From: Nipponacmea schrenckii
Lineage: Eukaryota; Mollusca; Gastropoda; Lottiidae
Reading direction: 5' to 3'
Assembly: GCA_030562195.1 (NCBI GenBank)
Contig: JAUJPP010000012.1
Span: 10,788,001-10,852,000 of the forward strand
Length of the DNA stretch: 64,000 nucleotides
In this document: positions 1 to 12,700 of the stretch, one piece after another
How positions within the stretch are numbered: the stretch's first letter is position 1
Layout: the number at the start of each line of letters is the position of its first letter
Program-made: the position numbers and the translations under genes
The notes under the pieces: model-generated
Database searches by the model: none
Told to the model about the DNA's origin: nothing
The model's input: the letters and a program-made list of their open reading frames with translations, nothing else

Positions 1-3000
1 CTTTTTGGAAGAAAAACTAGAGAAGATCGGTGTAGTAAGTGTTTATATTGCAATTTTTTTTTATATCATTTGATGGCTTAAAATATTATACTTCAAAATT
101 TGATGAATGGTTCAGTGCTTGTTTTGGTTGAGATAAGACATTTGTTTCATGACTGTGATGTAGATCATTGAGTGAATGGACAAAGCTTCTTGTTATTCTT
201 GGCACAATATAGTGAGTGAGTGTTCTACAGGATGTTAACATTTACAATAAGTCTGAAAACTAGGAAACTAATTCTGTTGTTGAGAATATTGATGTTTATT
301 ATTCAGTGATAGATGTTATTTATGACCTATATTATTTATAGAAACATCCTCATATAACTAACACAGAGAGAGATAATAAATTAGCCCTGTTAAAAACACA
401 GAGACAGTCTCTAGAAAGGGTAAGATCAGTTTATAAATGTCGAAAGAAATGATCTAAATAAGGTTTCTACCACGAGTATTTCTATGCCAGCTGCATTTGG
501 TTTACAAGAACTAACTGGGATTCATTTCTTGTATCTTTGCCATTTATGGATTGTATTTGCATTATTTCATATCATATGTCTGTGGTTAGAAATGCTTAAC
601 AATATATAATGTCAATTTAAAAAAAGCTGCAAATAATATCCAAGGGGCTTTATGAAACCTGAAATACAAGACCCACAGGGTTGTGACTGAAAATTAAAAT
701 GGTGTAAATCAATCTATCGTTGTCAAAGATATACAAAACTATTTCAAGAAATATGTTTTAATCCCTTTCACCTGAAAGTGTAAAGTATTTGAAAATATAT
801 AGCACAAATCTTTGTTTGCAGTAGTCATTTTTAATGTTGTACCATATAGTTATTGTTTGTGACTTAAATTTATTTTATTATGTAGAAATATGTAGATTTT
901 GCCCGTCTAAGACAGCATCTCGACAGAGTTGCAACTAGTAAAGCAAGAGAGAAGTTAAGAGAAATGAAACGTTCTCCTCCAACAGGATGTAAGTTTAAAT
1001 TCTCTTGAAATTGTTTTTAGTTTATTTGAGGGAGATAAGCTTCTTTCTAATTGAAAAGCCCTGTGTATTTATTGATAGCAAACTGTTTATGTAATAAGAC
1101 ATAAGATGAACTTGATGGAGTTTTAACTGATTATTGAAGAAGAGCCATGCAGTGTGCAATGAAGGAAATTAGGTAGGGTAACGAGGAAATATACCACACA
1201 GTAGAGCAGGTCACTATGACTACAGAAGTTTCTTCAAGGATGAAAAATTACCCTTATCTTTTCGTGGTTATTTGTTTTACAGCGAGAACATTTCAAGGAT
1301 CAAGAAATCCATCCCCAGCACACACAGGTCCAAGAAGAACTTTCCCACAACCATCTACATCATCTAGTGGTCCTAGTCCTAGACCTCGTGGTACTGGAAA
1401 TATACCTAAACCTACCCCTCGTTCAACATCACCAAATAAAAATCTTCAGTCTACAGGGTTGGTTTTTGTATATTTTGAATTTTACTTTTGTGTTCTTCTT
1501 TAAAACATAGAGCATTTGTAATAACTACATGTGAGAAATTTTCTTAGAAGTGATAAGCCTTTGGATATATGTTTTTATTTGATTTCAGACGAATTTGTCA
1601 CCAGTTATTATTTCAGAAAAGATATTCAGATAGCTGATATTGGTTTAAGACTAAATTTCTTAAAGTAGAGTCAACCTTACATTTCAATAACCACTTGATT
1701 ATCAATAAAATATATATCATTATATTAATAGATCAACAACAGAGTGGACCAGTACACAGTGGGATTCAGATGAATCTGAAGGTGAAGACAGTCTAGCTCG
1801 AGATATCAAACCATTATCTACTAGTCCTGTACGATCACCACCTAGACCACAACCTAGATTAATACAATCACAACCTATACAACAACAAAATGTTGATGTT
1901 GATGATGATGATTGGGATTCTGATAGGTAAAATATTACCTGTGATATTTTTTATTCATGGCCTAAAAATATAATTCAGATTAAAACAATTGCAACCTGTT
2001 CAAATACAAATACAAAAGTTACATTTAATACAATCACAACGTTAGTTGACAAAGATAACATTTTTGATTTTGATTTTGATACGTCATTAGTTAATATTGT
2101 TCACAACCTAGATTAATAAAATTGCAACCTATGCAACAACATGATGCTGATGATAAAACCCATTATAATCAATCACATCCTTGGTTAATACCATAACATC
2201 TCAGTTTAATGCAATCAAAACCAACATTTGATACAATTACTAATATTACAATCACAACCTAAACATCAAGATGATTATCATAGGTTTAACTTTAAGTGTT
2301 ATTATATTGTTGGTCCTAGACTACCACATTGTATTTATTATTATGTATCAAATTACCAGTTTACCATATAATTTATGGTATTTTCAGTGATGATTTTTCC
2401 AGTCCAAGACGTCCAGTAGTTCAACCTAAAGTAATAATCAGTAAACCTAAAGGAGAAAATGTTTCTAGATTATCTCAATCCATTGAAATGCAATTGAATG
2501 TAAGTACATGTATTACAGTAAGTCTGCAATGGAGAATGATACTTTTATTCTACTGACTGTCTTAGTATGTATTTTTGTAAATCAAAATTTACACATTATT
2601 TTATGTATAAATGGAATTCTTAAGTATAACTAATATTCATCTTCATTTATTATATTATTTATATTCATTATTTAAATGAGTAAAATTCATATTACCAATA
2701 AAAGTAAGACAGAAATATCCCTCCAAACCTTCATGGTAATATATACTAAGACAGATGCTATTGTAGACCGAAGCTTAATAAGTTTCTGTTCTGGAAACAG
2801 AACTACATAATAGTATTAGTGTACCTAAATCATTTTTCTGTTGTCTTTTTTCAGAGTCGAGGCAGTGTTAAAAAACCAGCAGGTTCAGTGAACACTTTAC
2901 AGGGAACTGACGGATTTGTAAGTACAATCAAAGCATTGTATATATGTTTAATTACATTTTAGCCAGTTTTTATACGCCCACATCGGTCTGTCCACATGTG

Positions 3001-5575
3001 TTGTATCCGCAATACAGGCTACAGTTTTTATCCGATTTTAATTTAAATTGGTATACATGTATAAATTGATGATATCTCGGTCAAGTTCGAAAATGGAAAT
3101 TATCGCATGAATGGTTTTTGAGTTATTGCCCTTGACTTAGTTAAAACGCGTCAAATTTAGGTTGTATCCACAATAGAGGCTACAGTTTTTATCCGATCTA
3201 AATTAAACTTGGTATAGTATATATTAAGGATATCTCGCTCAAGTTTGAAAATGGAAATTTTGTGCATGAGCGGTTTTTGAGTTATTGCCCTTGACTTAGT
3301 AAAAACTCATCAAATTTGGGTTATATCCACAATAGAAGCTACAGTTTTTATCCGATCTTAATGAAACTTGGTATACATGTATATATTGATGATATCTCGG
3401 TCAAGTTCGAAAATGGAAATTATCACATGAACAGTGTTTGAGTTATTGCCCTTGACTTAGTAAAAATGTGTCAAATTTGGGTTGTATCCACAATAGAGCC
3501 TACAGTTTTTATCCCATCTTAATGAAACTTGGTATACATGTATATATTGATGATATCTCTGTCAAGTTCGAAATGGAAATTATCGAATGAACGGATTTTG
3601 AGTTATTGCCCTTGACTTAGTAAAAACACATCAAATTTGGGTTGTATCCACGATAGAGGCTAAAGTTTTTATCCCATCTTAATGAAACTTGGTATGCATG
3701 TATGGAAATTATCGAATGAACGGATTTTGAGTTATTGCCCTTGACTTAGTAAAAGCAATATGGATGTGATGTATACTACCGTTGCCCCTGTCCATCTGTC
3801 GGTCTGTCCTTGACATGGTAAAAACAATATGAATGTATATTAGGTCCGTCCCTCCCTCCCTCTGTCCGTCCATCCCTGTCCGTACATCAGTCCGTCCCTC
3901 TGTCTCTCCGTACATCAGTCCTTCCCTCTGTCAGTCTACACTCGACGTACCAAAAACCCATCAATTTCGGCTTGTAGCCATGATAGAAGCTTGACTAAGA
4001 ACATTGCTGATTAGCTGTGGAGTTTCAATTCATACAGTCTTTTATTTAATAGATTTGATGAAACGTAGTATGAGTATTGAAATAGATAAGATGGTGGTCA
4101 AGTTTGAATTTGACGATTTTCCATGAACAGTTTTTGAGTCTTTGCCCTTGACTTCAATATTCAGTGAATATTTTTTGAGTTATTGCTCAATTTCTAATTA
4201 AAATTCAATGCTGCCAGTGGGTGTATGTTACCTTGCCTGGCAAGCTATCTTTCAACCTTATTCTTGATATTTTCAACAGACACTGCATTATGAAATAATA
4301 CAATTGAATGAAAAAAATACTATCCAGTTTTGATAAATATATTATTTGGTCTTCTTGATTCATTGGCAACAAAAATTTTGTTTATGAAATCAATTTGCTC
4401 ATCTCTTCATTTTTATTTGGTTAGCTAGCATGCAATAGAAGTTAATGGCATTTATTTTCTTTGTGCTATCAACATCTTGTATTCAAGAAGATATATTAAG
4501 TCAAAGTTAACATTATTTCAGGATGTGGATGATTTTGAATCAGAAGAAGAAGATGATGCTTTTAAACCAATAGTACAAAGGTAAGTTTTACCAAATGAGA
4601 TTTGTTTTTGTGAATGCACCTATAGTAGGTCTTATAATTTACTGCTAGAACAGTTTATTTATACTCAGGTTAATAGTTCTAGGAAGAAGAAGCACAGTGT
4701 AATAGAACACCAATAGTGGAAAACAATAGAGAATGATCATTACCTTTTTGTGTCCATTATACTCATGAAATTAAATTGGGGGATTAGCATTAGTTTGGGT
4801 GAAAACTCTGTAGATTTTTTGAAAACATGTAAATTTATGAAAATAACATAGATACAAGATTATCCCCAACCATCTAAATTAAATTGTAATTCATGACTTT
4901 TCTCTATCATTGCATGCACAGATTTAAAAGAAAAGTACATGTAATTTTCCTGAAGCAAACTCACAAAATATTGAACTAATTTGCCACATCCATTTTGGTG
5001 TTTTGATAGCAAAAGTAAGACAGTTCTTATAATTAATTCTTTATATTACAGACGTCAGAATACTAGAATGAGTCACAATGAGACTGATTTATCTAGTAAT
5101 ACGTATGGTACAAGTCAATGGGGGTCATCTTCTAAAGGTAGGTAATTTTTCCATTACATCTCTCTAATTGAATTTCAATCATTGTCTAATTTGAGTGTGT
5201 TTCAGGGACTTCAAACAAAACTGCTCTTTGCTCCAGATGTCTGTGTTGCCTGTATTTATAAAAGTGGTTAACTGTTTATGACATCGACGAGAACCACAGA
5301 TGACAATAAGTATTATGCAAATCAATGCTATCAGTTTGTGCTAATATAAAAATATTTAAAAAAAATTCCAATCAGATTCTTTTTAACAAAATTGTTAGCA
5401 TTGAGGAATGGCTTGCTTAGAGAAACCTATTTATACGATGCCCTTGATAACCAAACCTTGTATCTTTTCAGGTGTCAGTTCTGTAAATCAAGATAAAAGA
5501 CCTCAATCTAAAAGTTCCTTTGTCAGTGTAACAGATGTCAGCTCAGATGAAGACCTAGATTTAAATGATATATAA
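1..5575 (+). CDS. DZIP1: DZIP1-like ciliary protein, C-terminal part (5' end outside window)
   Basis: Exons: 1-34, 886-988, 1283-1457, 1732-1926, 2388-2499, 2855-2917, 4522-4580, 5052-5137 and 5472-5575 (stop TAA). All junctions are GT-AG and the frame is kept throughout. Seen: the first partial exon reads FLEEKLEKIGV, a short coiled-coil-type segment. It is followed by a basic helix (FARLRQHLDRVATSKAREKL), then a long disordered tail rich in Ser, Pro and acidic residues. The tail contains two WDSD motifs, a short SRLSQSIEMQL helix, and an acidic end VSSDEDLDLNDI. Known: DZIP1/DZIP1L proteins act at the ciliary basal body in Hedgehog signalling and have a zinc finger and coiled coils upstream of a disordered acidic tail. 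The LEEKLxxxGV phrase and the tail layout fit that family. The zinc finger would lie outside the window, so the family call is inference. Another coiled-coil centrosomal protein is possible. Confidence 0.6.
2967..4249 (-). mobile_element. Dispersed molluscan element, copy 1 (pearl/Helitron-like architecture)
   Basis: It fills most of the intron between 2917 and 4522. The left end is TTTTATACGCCCAC at 2967. The interior holds about five copies of a unit of roughly 120-160 bp, each with 'GTTATTGCCCTTGACTTAGT' and a 'TATCCGATCTTAATGAAACTTGG' type stretch. A CCGTCC-rich microsatellite lies at about 3840-3930. The right end is 'CTTGCCTGGCAAGCTATC', finishing at 4249. This is the reverse of the copy at 8538-9592. 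No coding sequence was seen, so it is non-autonomous. Confidence 0.65.
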
Positions 5576-7930
5576 CATGTATTATTTTCTAGTATCATTT
5601 ATCTGTAAACAATTAAACATGCATTTACTTAGTTCACCTGCATGTTATAACAACATAACCCTCTCATATTACCATAAGATATTTCACTTTTACTCTGCAG
5701 TCTTTATCTCTGGAAGGTTTTCCAAGTAGCAATTGGTATAACACACGCATTCAATACAAACTTTATTTTCATAATATTATGTTTTTTAATTCAATAATTC
5801 AGCTTGGTTGCCATATTGTTGCATCACAGCTTGGTTGCATGGTTTGTTTACAAAAATCCCAATATTTGCAATGTGAAATACATCATGGTTTTGAAGAGTA
5901 TTTGTTTCTGGGGAACTACCTTGATCCCAATTATTGGAGAGATAATGAATGAAGCATAGAAATATATAATTATCCAACTTATTCTTTCAATGCTATATTA
6001 CATAGAATCTCTAAGCTTAAATGAAATAGAAAAATCATTGATCTTTCAAATAAGTGTTGTTAATATTATTACTGTGATATTATTATGTAGTTTGATATAG
6101 TTTGTGCTTAATATACAATGTCAAATATTGTTCACCTCTAATCCATCCAGAAGTTTTTGATAAATTTTTATGAAAATCCATCCATGCTCTCATATCTGCT
6201 ATAAATCCATCCAGATAATACCCTTTTATTAGCATAATATTATATTTTTCTGATCCGCAATTTTAGAAATTTATCAATTTTGCAAGAAGCATAATTTCTA
6301 GTAATATGAATATTTATAGGTAATATCTATTAGTAATGTTGTAATATATTATATGAAATCCATAACATTTATGTGTCATAATATGTAATGTATAATGTGC
6401 CTTTATCTTTAAACATATTCTTCTTTTATAATACATGTATGTATGTTATTGAATTTACTATTAAAGGCAATTCCAAGACTATTTGGTTCCATAAGCAACT
6501 TTCAATATAATTTACGATGACGTTTTAAAAGGTTTTGAATTTTCAGTTCTTTAATATATAGAAAGTATTTTATATTGATATTGATCTTATAAAAAATTCA
6601 TGCTACTTTTCCAATAGATGTGGATATTCAATGTAAAATGCGTATTGTCTATATACTTAATATTTCAGGTGTTCTTCATCTATATTCAGGCTGCAATGTG
6701 ACCCGATTTGGTTATTTAGAAAGAATACAAGTTTTAATTGCCTTAAATACTATGTAACTTTCCTGTTAATAGTTGTGAAATATAGTTGTTTTTATGGTTT
6801 TCTCTACCTCCTTTGTTAGAAACTCTGCCAAACTATATAACAAATGCCTTGTATCTACCTATAGCCTTATATTCTTCAATAAGTACTTATTGTGTAACAG
6901 TGTTAGTACCAAATGACAAGAATTACATTGAACTATTTCTACCAAATATATCAATAGTTGCCTTGTCCCTCTTATACTAATGTATTGTTTCTATAATTGT
7001 GTTCTGTTAATATGATATGTTTTATAGTGGTCCACCCTCCAAAAGTAATACATACTACTCTATATATTTTATCTGTACTATAATAATAGGACAATTCTTT
7101 CTATTGTATGTTTGTCTTCCATAACCCCTATTTCAATAATCAGATTTATCTTGGTAACAATTCATATTCTGAATAATCAATGTCATTCAATTGAGATGTT
7201 GAATTTATTTATTTATGTAAAAGAGATTTCCCACTCATCTTTTTATACAGAATACTTTTCTCTTAATTTTTCAATTCTTTGATTTGTATTTGCAATGTCC
7301 GTCCTTGGCATAAATAATTTATTTTTTTAATGCCTTTTTTTCCAGACACAAGCAATCCATATTGAAGCTAAACTAGACGTTTTTTTCCTGGGTTGAAATA
7401 CAACATTTGTATTAAGAAATCCTTCTAAACATCTAAAAAGCTAAAACAGTTTATATTATAACAACATGTTTAAGTTTTTATTAAACAGAGCATTGATTGG
7501 TTGAATAATTTAATGATCTAGAAGATATGTTTCGTATCAATATTGTCAGATCATAGGTAATGAAAGAGTCATACAGAAAAAGAATAAAGAAACGTCTACA
7601 TCTGCTTTTAATTAGATTGCTTCCTGTAATTTAAGTCCCTTAATATTCGTTTTATTTTTTAAGTGTATTACATTAGTAATATCTATTATGCGGTCCTTTT
7701 TAGTTCCTCAGTAAGTCTCATAATATATTATTATAAATTGTGCTAGAGAATAGATCATAATATTTTAATTATTATACATGTATTATGTAGTTATTATCAT
7801 AAAGTTTATTAAATCTAATGTATTCTTTTGACATTTTACATCATTTAGGGTCTCAAATAAAAATAACTTATGGAATACAGTACAATTATGCCAGCACATA
7901 TTACGCGCATCTCCTATCGTACGGTATATC
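5576..7930. other. 3' UTR / intergenic, no gene seen
   Basis: AT-rich sequence downstream of the DZIP1-like stop. The first part is probably 3' UTR. I see no conserved ORF, RNA gene or clear repeat. The short open frames here have no coding character. Confidence 0.5.
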
Positions 7931-7943
7931 TTGAGAAATCTCA

Positions 7944-8312
7944 GGGAGCCGCGGTGGCTCAGTGGGTTAGACGCTTGCTCGCTAACCTGAAGGTCCAGGG
8001 TTCAATCCCGGCAAAGGTCGAGATGAACTTTCGGATTTTTCAGCCCGGTTTCCCCTTGTCAGTGATGCAGGTCGGAGGGACTGACATGGAAAAAGCGTCT
8101 AGTCGTTCGGATGGGACAATAAACCGAGGCCCCGTGTTCTACAGGCTGTGCATGTTAACGATCCCTCGACAGTTGGAAATCGCAAAAAGAGTAGGCTAAT
8201 GCCGCTGTCCTGGCAAATTTCCCTCATTGCACACTGCATGGCGTTGCCCGTCTTCATTAGCCCATAAGGTGCAGAAGAGTAGGACGTAAAACTCCATTCA
8301 TTTCATTTCATT
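7944..8312 (+). mobile_element. Full-length tRNA-derived SINE with target-site duplications
   Basis: The head is tRNA-like, with a pol III A box TGGCTCAGTGG at 7955-7965 and a B box GGTTCAATCCC at 7999-8009. The body contains a conserved-looking stretch at about 8090-8165 (GTTCGGATGGGACAATAAAC). The tail is a short repeat of ATTTC at 8297-8312. A perfect 13-bp duplication, TTGAGAAATCTCA, sits at 7931-7943 and again at 8313-8325, which proves target-primed insertion. Known: molluscan SINEs commonly carry conserved central domains; I suspect the Nin-DC type from memory of its sequence, which is not checked. Degraded pieces of the same family lie at about 17648-17682, 27240-27372 and 59568-59608. 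Confidence 0.9.
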
Positions 8313-8384
8313 TTGAGAAATCTCAATATTCTGTTAAAAGTTTTATTGAGTTCACATAATATACATTCAGTTTTAACTGACTTA

Positions 8385-9668
8385 TTGGCCCGTATGCACC
8401 AAATACATTCAAATTAAGAAGAAAAGAATTATTTTAAACCTTAAATAAATTTAGTTAAATGTATTTAAAGATAATTCTATTTTTTGTATGCACCAACTAA
8501 CAAGTAACTAAATATATTTATCTCTACCGTAATTGAAGATAGCTTGCCAGGCAAGGTAATATACCCCCACTGGCAGCATTGATTTTGAATTAAAAAATAA
8601 AATATACATATACTTCTTTTCAAAAACAGAGCAATAATTGATATTAAATATTTTAAGATTTATTTGATTTTCAATAGGGTTCATCCTTAGGTGATTCCAC
8701 ATACTCCTGCCAAGTTCCGTATAAATCGGTCAAGAAATGTGACTTGCAGAGTGTTTATGAGCCAAAAAAATCTCATTTGAAAGAACAAGGGCAATCAAAT
8801 ATTATGTGATATTTTTTGTTTTCAATAGTGTTAATCCTTGAGTGATAATTATCAATTTCAGCAAATTTTCTGTAAATCATTGTGCCTACTAGAGGGTTTA
8901 CAAGCTAAAAAATTTGACAGAGTTTTCCAAAAACAGGCAATAACTAACACTAAATATTTTTCAATAGGGTTCATCATTAGGTGATTACAAATACTCATGC
9001 CAAGTTACGTCAAAATTGCTCAAGAATTGTGACTTGTAGAGTGTTTACAAGGAAAAAATCGAATACATTATATAAAGCAAGGGCAATAATTCGTATCAAA
9101 TATATTTCGATATATTTGATTTTCAATAGGGTTCATCGTTTGGTGATAATAAACAAGTTTTGTCAAAATCGGTCAATAAGTGTGCTTTGTAGAGTGTTTA
9201 CAAGCCACAAATTGAATGCGCTTTCAAAAACAGGGGCAATAACTGATACTAAATAGGTTTCGATTTAACTGAATTTCAATAGGGTTCATCCTTAGGTGAT
9301 TACAAATACTCATGCCAAGTTACGTCAAATTTTTTTTCGATTTAACTGGTTTTCAATAGGCTTCATTCTTGGGTGATAGCAAATACTCAAGCCAAGTTTC
9401 ATCAAAATCCATTAAGAATTGTTCTCTCAAGAGCGTTTAGAAGCTAAAATTGAACGCGTTTTCAAGAACTAGGGCAGTAACTCATACTCAATGTTTTTCC
9501 GATTTCGCTGATTTTCGGACGGACGGACGGACGGACGGACATGGGTGACGACAATATACGCCCCCCCCCCATTTCATGTGGGCGTATAAAAATTGATTTA
9601 AAAGTTAATGTTATTCGGGTAGAATAGAATTAAATTAGGCTTAATTTCATTTGGTGCATACGGGCCAA
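8385..9668. mobile_element. TIR element A ('GGCCCGTATGCACC' ends) carrying a nested element
   Basis: The left terminus TTGGCCCGTATGCACCAAAT (8385-8404) is repeated inverted at 9649-9668. Subterminal A/T-rich sequence is also shared with element B at 9774-13504. Most of the interior is the dispersed element at 8538-9592, so this is probably a small non-autonomous TIR element into which the second one jumped. No obvious target duplication was found. Confidence 0.7.
8538..9592 (+). mobile_element. Dispersed molluscan element, copy 2 (most complete)
   Basis: It begins GATAGCTTGCCAGGCAAGG at 8538. About five degenerate units follow, each with 'CAATAGGGTTCATCCTTAGGTGAT' type sequence and 'GGGCAATAACT' phrases. 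A (GGAC)n microsatellite sits at about 9518-9540. It ends in a hairpin-like terminus, ATACGCCC...GTGGGCGTAT, at about 9556-9588. The layout (unique end, tandem 150-bp core, ACGG-type microsatellite, palindromic end) matches copy 1 in reverse and resembles the pearl/Helitron-like families described in bivalves. It is non-coding. Confidence 0.65.
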
Positions 9669-9773
9669 TGTCAGTAGATAATGCAGTCTCTGACACCTAG
9701 GCTTTGGTATCAACTGTGTGTATACAAAATGGGACGGGATGAGGCTAAAGATAATTAAATTATCAAAGACATC

Positions 9774-12700
9774 GGCCCGTATGCACCAAATACTATCAAA
9801 TTAAGGAGAATAGAATTATTTTAAACCTTAAATAAACTAATGCTCAGAAGAAAGTATACGCCTCTTTGACCAGCCATAAAATGAAAACTAAAGAAAGTAT
9901 TTGAACAAATCTGTTGAATGCATATAGGGCATTGAATTGGGCATCCGCTGTTCATTGTAATCACAATGTTTACCTTGATCATTAATCAAGAACAAGTGAT
10001 GACATTTTCAAACTTTACACATACAGTACTTAGGAAAATCAACAAAGAGTTCAGTAGCGTGTGTGGCCTCCGTGAGCGTTGATGCAAGCCATGATGACGT
10101 CAACCGACGGAGTGATTCGCTGCCATTCATCGTGGATGCAGTGCTCCAGCTGTTGTAGGGTGACAGGTGGCACTGCCTTTCGTCTGATCTGTCTGTCCAG
10201 GTGATCCCAAAGATGCTCGATAGGGTTCATATCTGGGGAGCAGGCTGGCCATGGCAACACAACCATGTTGGAGCCTGGCGGTGTGGGGCCTGGCGTTATC
10301 GTGCTGGTACAAGAATCTTCCTTGGTGCTGCTGGATAAACGGGACCACGACTGGCTGCATGATCTCATCCCTGTACCTGCGAGCATTAAGGTTTCCACGT
10401 ACGGTCACCAGCCTCATCTTCAGATCACCGCAGATCCCGCTCACACCATGACACTGCCTCCTCGGACGTGTTGAATGCAATTCGGTGCCAACCGTTCTCC
10501 TGCTCGTCTGTACACCATCATTTCTGTACAGTGAAAATCTACTCATGCCTGCCTGGTCCGCTTCAGTCGACGGCGTTGATTTGCAGGCGTCAGGTACGGT
10601 CCGCAATACGGTCAACGTGCTCGTATCCCATGTTGTCGCAGTCGTCTGCACACTGTGTGTCGGCTGATCGGGTGTCCCAGTGCTGTCGCCGCCGTCGACG
10701 TTGCCGTCACGAATCGGTTTCTGAGGTGGATAACCCGGATGTGAAAATCTTCAGTGGGCGTTGTGACGCGTATTCGAATGCTCCTAGACCTGTCTTTCGT
10801 ACTGCCCGTCTGCCCTAGTTGCAGCAGTCTGCGGCGTTAGTCGCTCTCTGTTGGGCCATTCCCACTGCTCTCTAATCTGGCTCAAACGTGGCATTCTGTT
10901 TGTGGTTTTTGCTTCTGTACCCCTAACGTTTCATGCAGGTTGTTTTATACCGTCTGTATGCACGTGCATTTTGAAATGCAGGAAAATCTGCCATTTTTCG
11001 ATAAAATGAAACTTTCGTGCAATTCATGATTTTTGGCCACCGCTCCTACTCGGAAAGGGAGGGTATACAGGTGGGTGACGTGTGAAAAATTCTCGAACAA
11101 TTGCGGTGGAAATATTGCGGTCGAACAGGTAATGGCGAAAATATGAAATTATTGTGAAAAATAATTGAAATTACTGGATTTAACGAACGTGATTTCAAAC
11201 AAAAATTACTGATTCGTGCAGAAGGATTATTGGACGACTGGATTCAGCCGCCGAGACAAAAGGTAGTGCTTTATTTATTACAAATTCAGAGTGCTTGACA
11301 ACAACCGATGGGAGTTGCTTACCTTGTATATATTTAAATTTATATGATAGTACGATAGTATCACGATCATTGACCCCGAGAACCTGTGTTTGTGACAGTT
11401 TTAACGAGACTGATGATTTGCGGTTTCTGTATATTTCTGGATATTGAACGTTTGAGGGAAGTCGTATTACAACGTGGGTTTCATCTATAGATCCAATGGT
11501 GTAAGAAAGTCGTTTGTTTGACGTAAAATTTGGAAAACGAATTACTGTTGGTCTGAGGGTAATTATTCTATTTACAAAGCGCTAAAAACATCTGCTTATG
11601 GTTGTTTGGTGGACATGTATAAGGTCACCAGCTATGCACTGAAATGAACCACCCGATAGTCTCAAACATCCACATACTTGCAGTAAAGGGGGTAATGCAG
11701 CATTCTTGTCAGTTGGTATAATTTGCAAACTATTAGTCATATTCTACACCGATTGCTTGATTTAAATTCCTCTTCCGAAAACCATGTAAAAGGGTCCAGG
11801 CGATCTCTAACATGTCTATTAAGGGGGTTGCGACCCTAAACCTATGTACAAAAAATAGACGATTTCAACCACTTCTTTTCCACCTATCTGAAATATTTAA
11901 ATATCAATGGAAAGAGGGGACTTTCAGCTATCCAAAAATATAAAATTTATTTCTTTATGACATTTAAACTTTGAGAAATAGAGTATGAAATATGAACGAA
12001 AAAACGTCAATTATTCCCTTAAAATTAGCATATCTACTAGACTATTTAATATAGAAGGTTGACATTTTGCACAACTCAAGGCTACATGTATCACTACAAC
12101 TTTACGTTTGCTTTTTGGAAAATTTTGTTTTATTTTGAAGATATTGATAGAAATAAAAATTTTGCGTGTGCATTAACGAAAAATTTAATTTTTAAAAAAC
12201 TATTTATTTTATAAAAAAAAAAGCCAACGTTATAGAGGACATCGTAAGCTTTAGCTGAAGCCAAAGTTTGTAAAAATCGGATAAATTGTAAGCGAGATAT
12301 GCTTTTGGAAAAATGGCAGTTTTTTTCAACATTGGGGAGACTGGGGCAAGTTCGCTCAGAATTTAAAAAAGGCTGTGTAAAACCCACATATTTTCCTTTT
12401 GCAAACACATGTAAACCTTACGTAATTAACGATCATGTTGTTAAAAGATTGTCTTTCATGCTGTAGAAATCTTCAAGCACCTTTTAGGCATCGATATGCA
12501 CCGATAACCACATAAATGGAGTGCTAAAACAATGGATTAGCACATCTCAAAACACCCCTACCGACTAATCATAAATTTCTCTGTTTAAGCTACATGTGAC
12601 GTAATGATTTATGGGACATCACGTGACTTATGGATTCCCCCAATACAAATCTGAACGACAAACGTAGATAAGATTTATTTAGCTGATGACGCAGTACTCA

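Noticed and set aside
1216..1503. Independent 95-codon gene starting with ATG at 1216
   Set aside because: Its middle is exon 1283-1457 of the DZIP1-like gene; the start and end are intron read-through.
7951..8010. A genuine tRNA gene
   Set aside because: A and B boxes are present, but the cloverleaf is not complete and the sequence continues into a SINE body with target duplications.
7870..8199. 109-codon frame over the SINE
   Set aside because: It is a translation of the tRNA-derived SINE head and body; SINEs do not encode protein.
10251..10818. Overlapping plus-strand open frames of 60-116 codons
   Set aside because: They are antisense shadows of the Tc1 transposase; the minus-strand frames carry the family motifs.
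12130..12408. Minus-strand 92-codon frame
   Set aside because: No motif, AT-driven composition, no splice context; it lies inside a TIR element.
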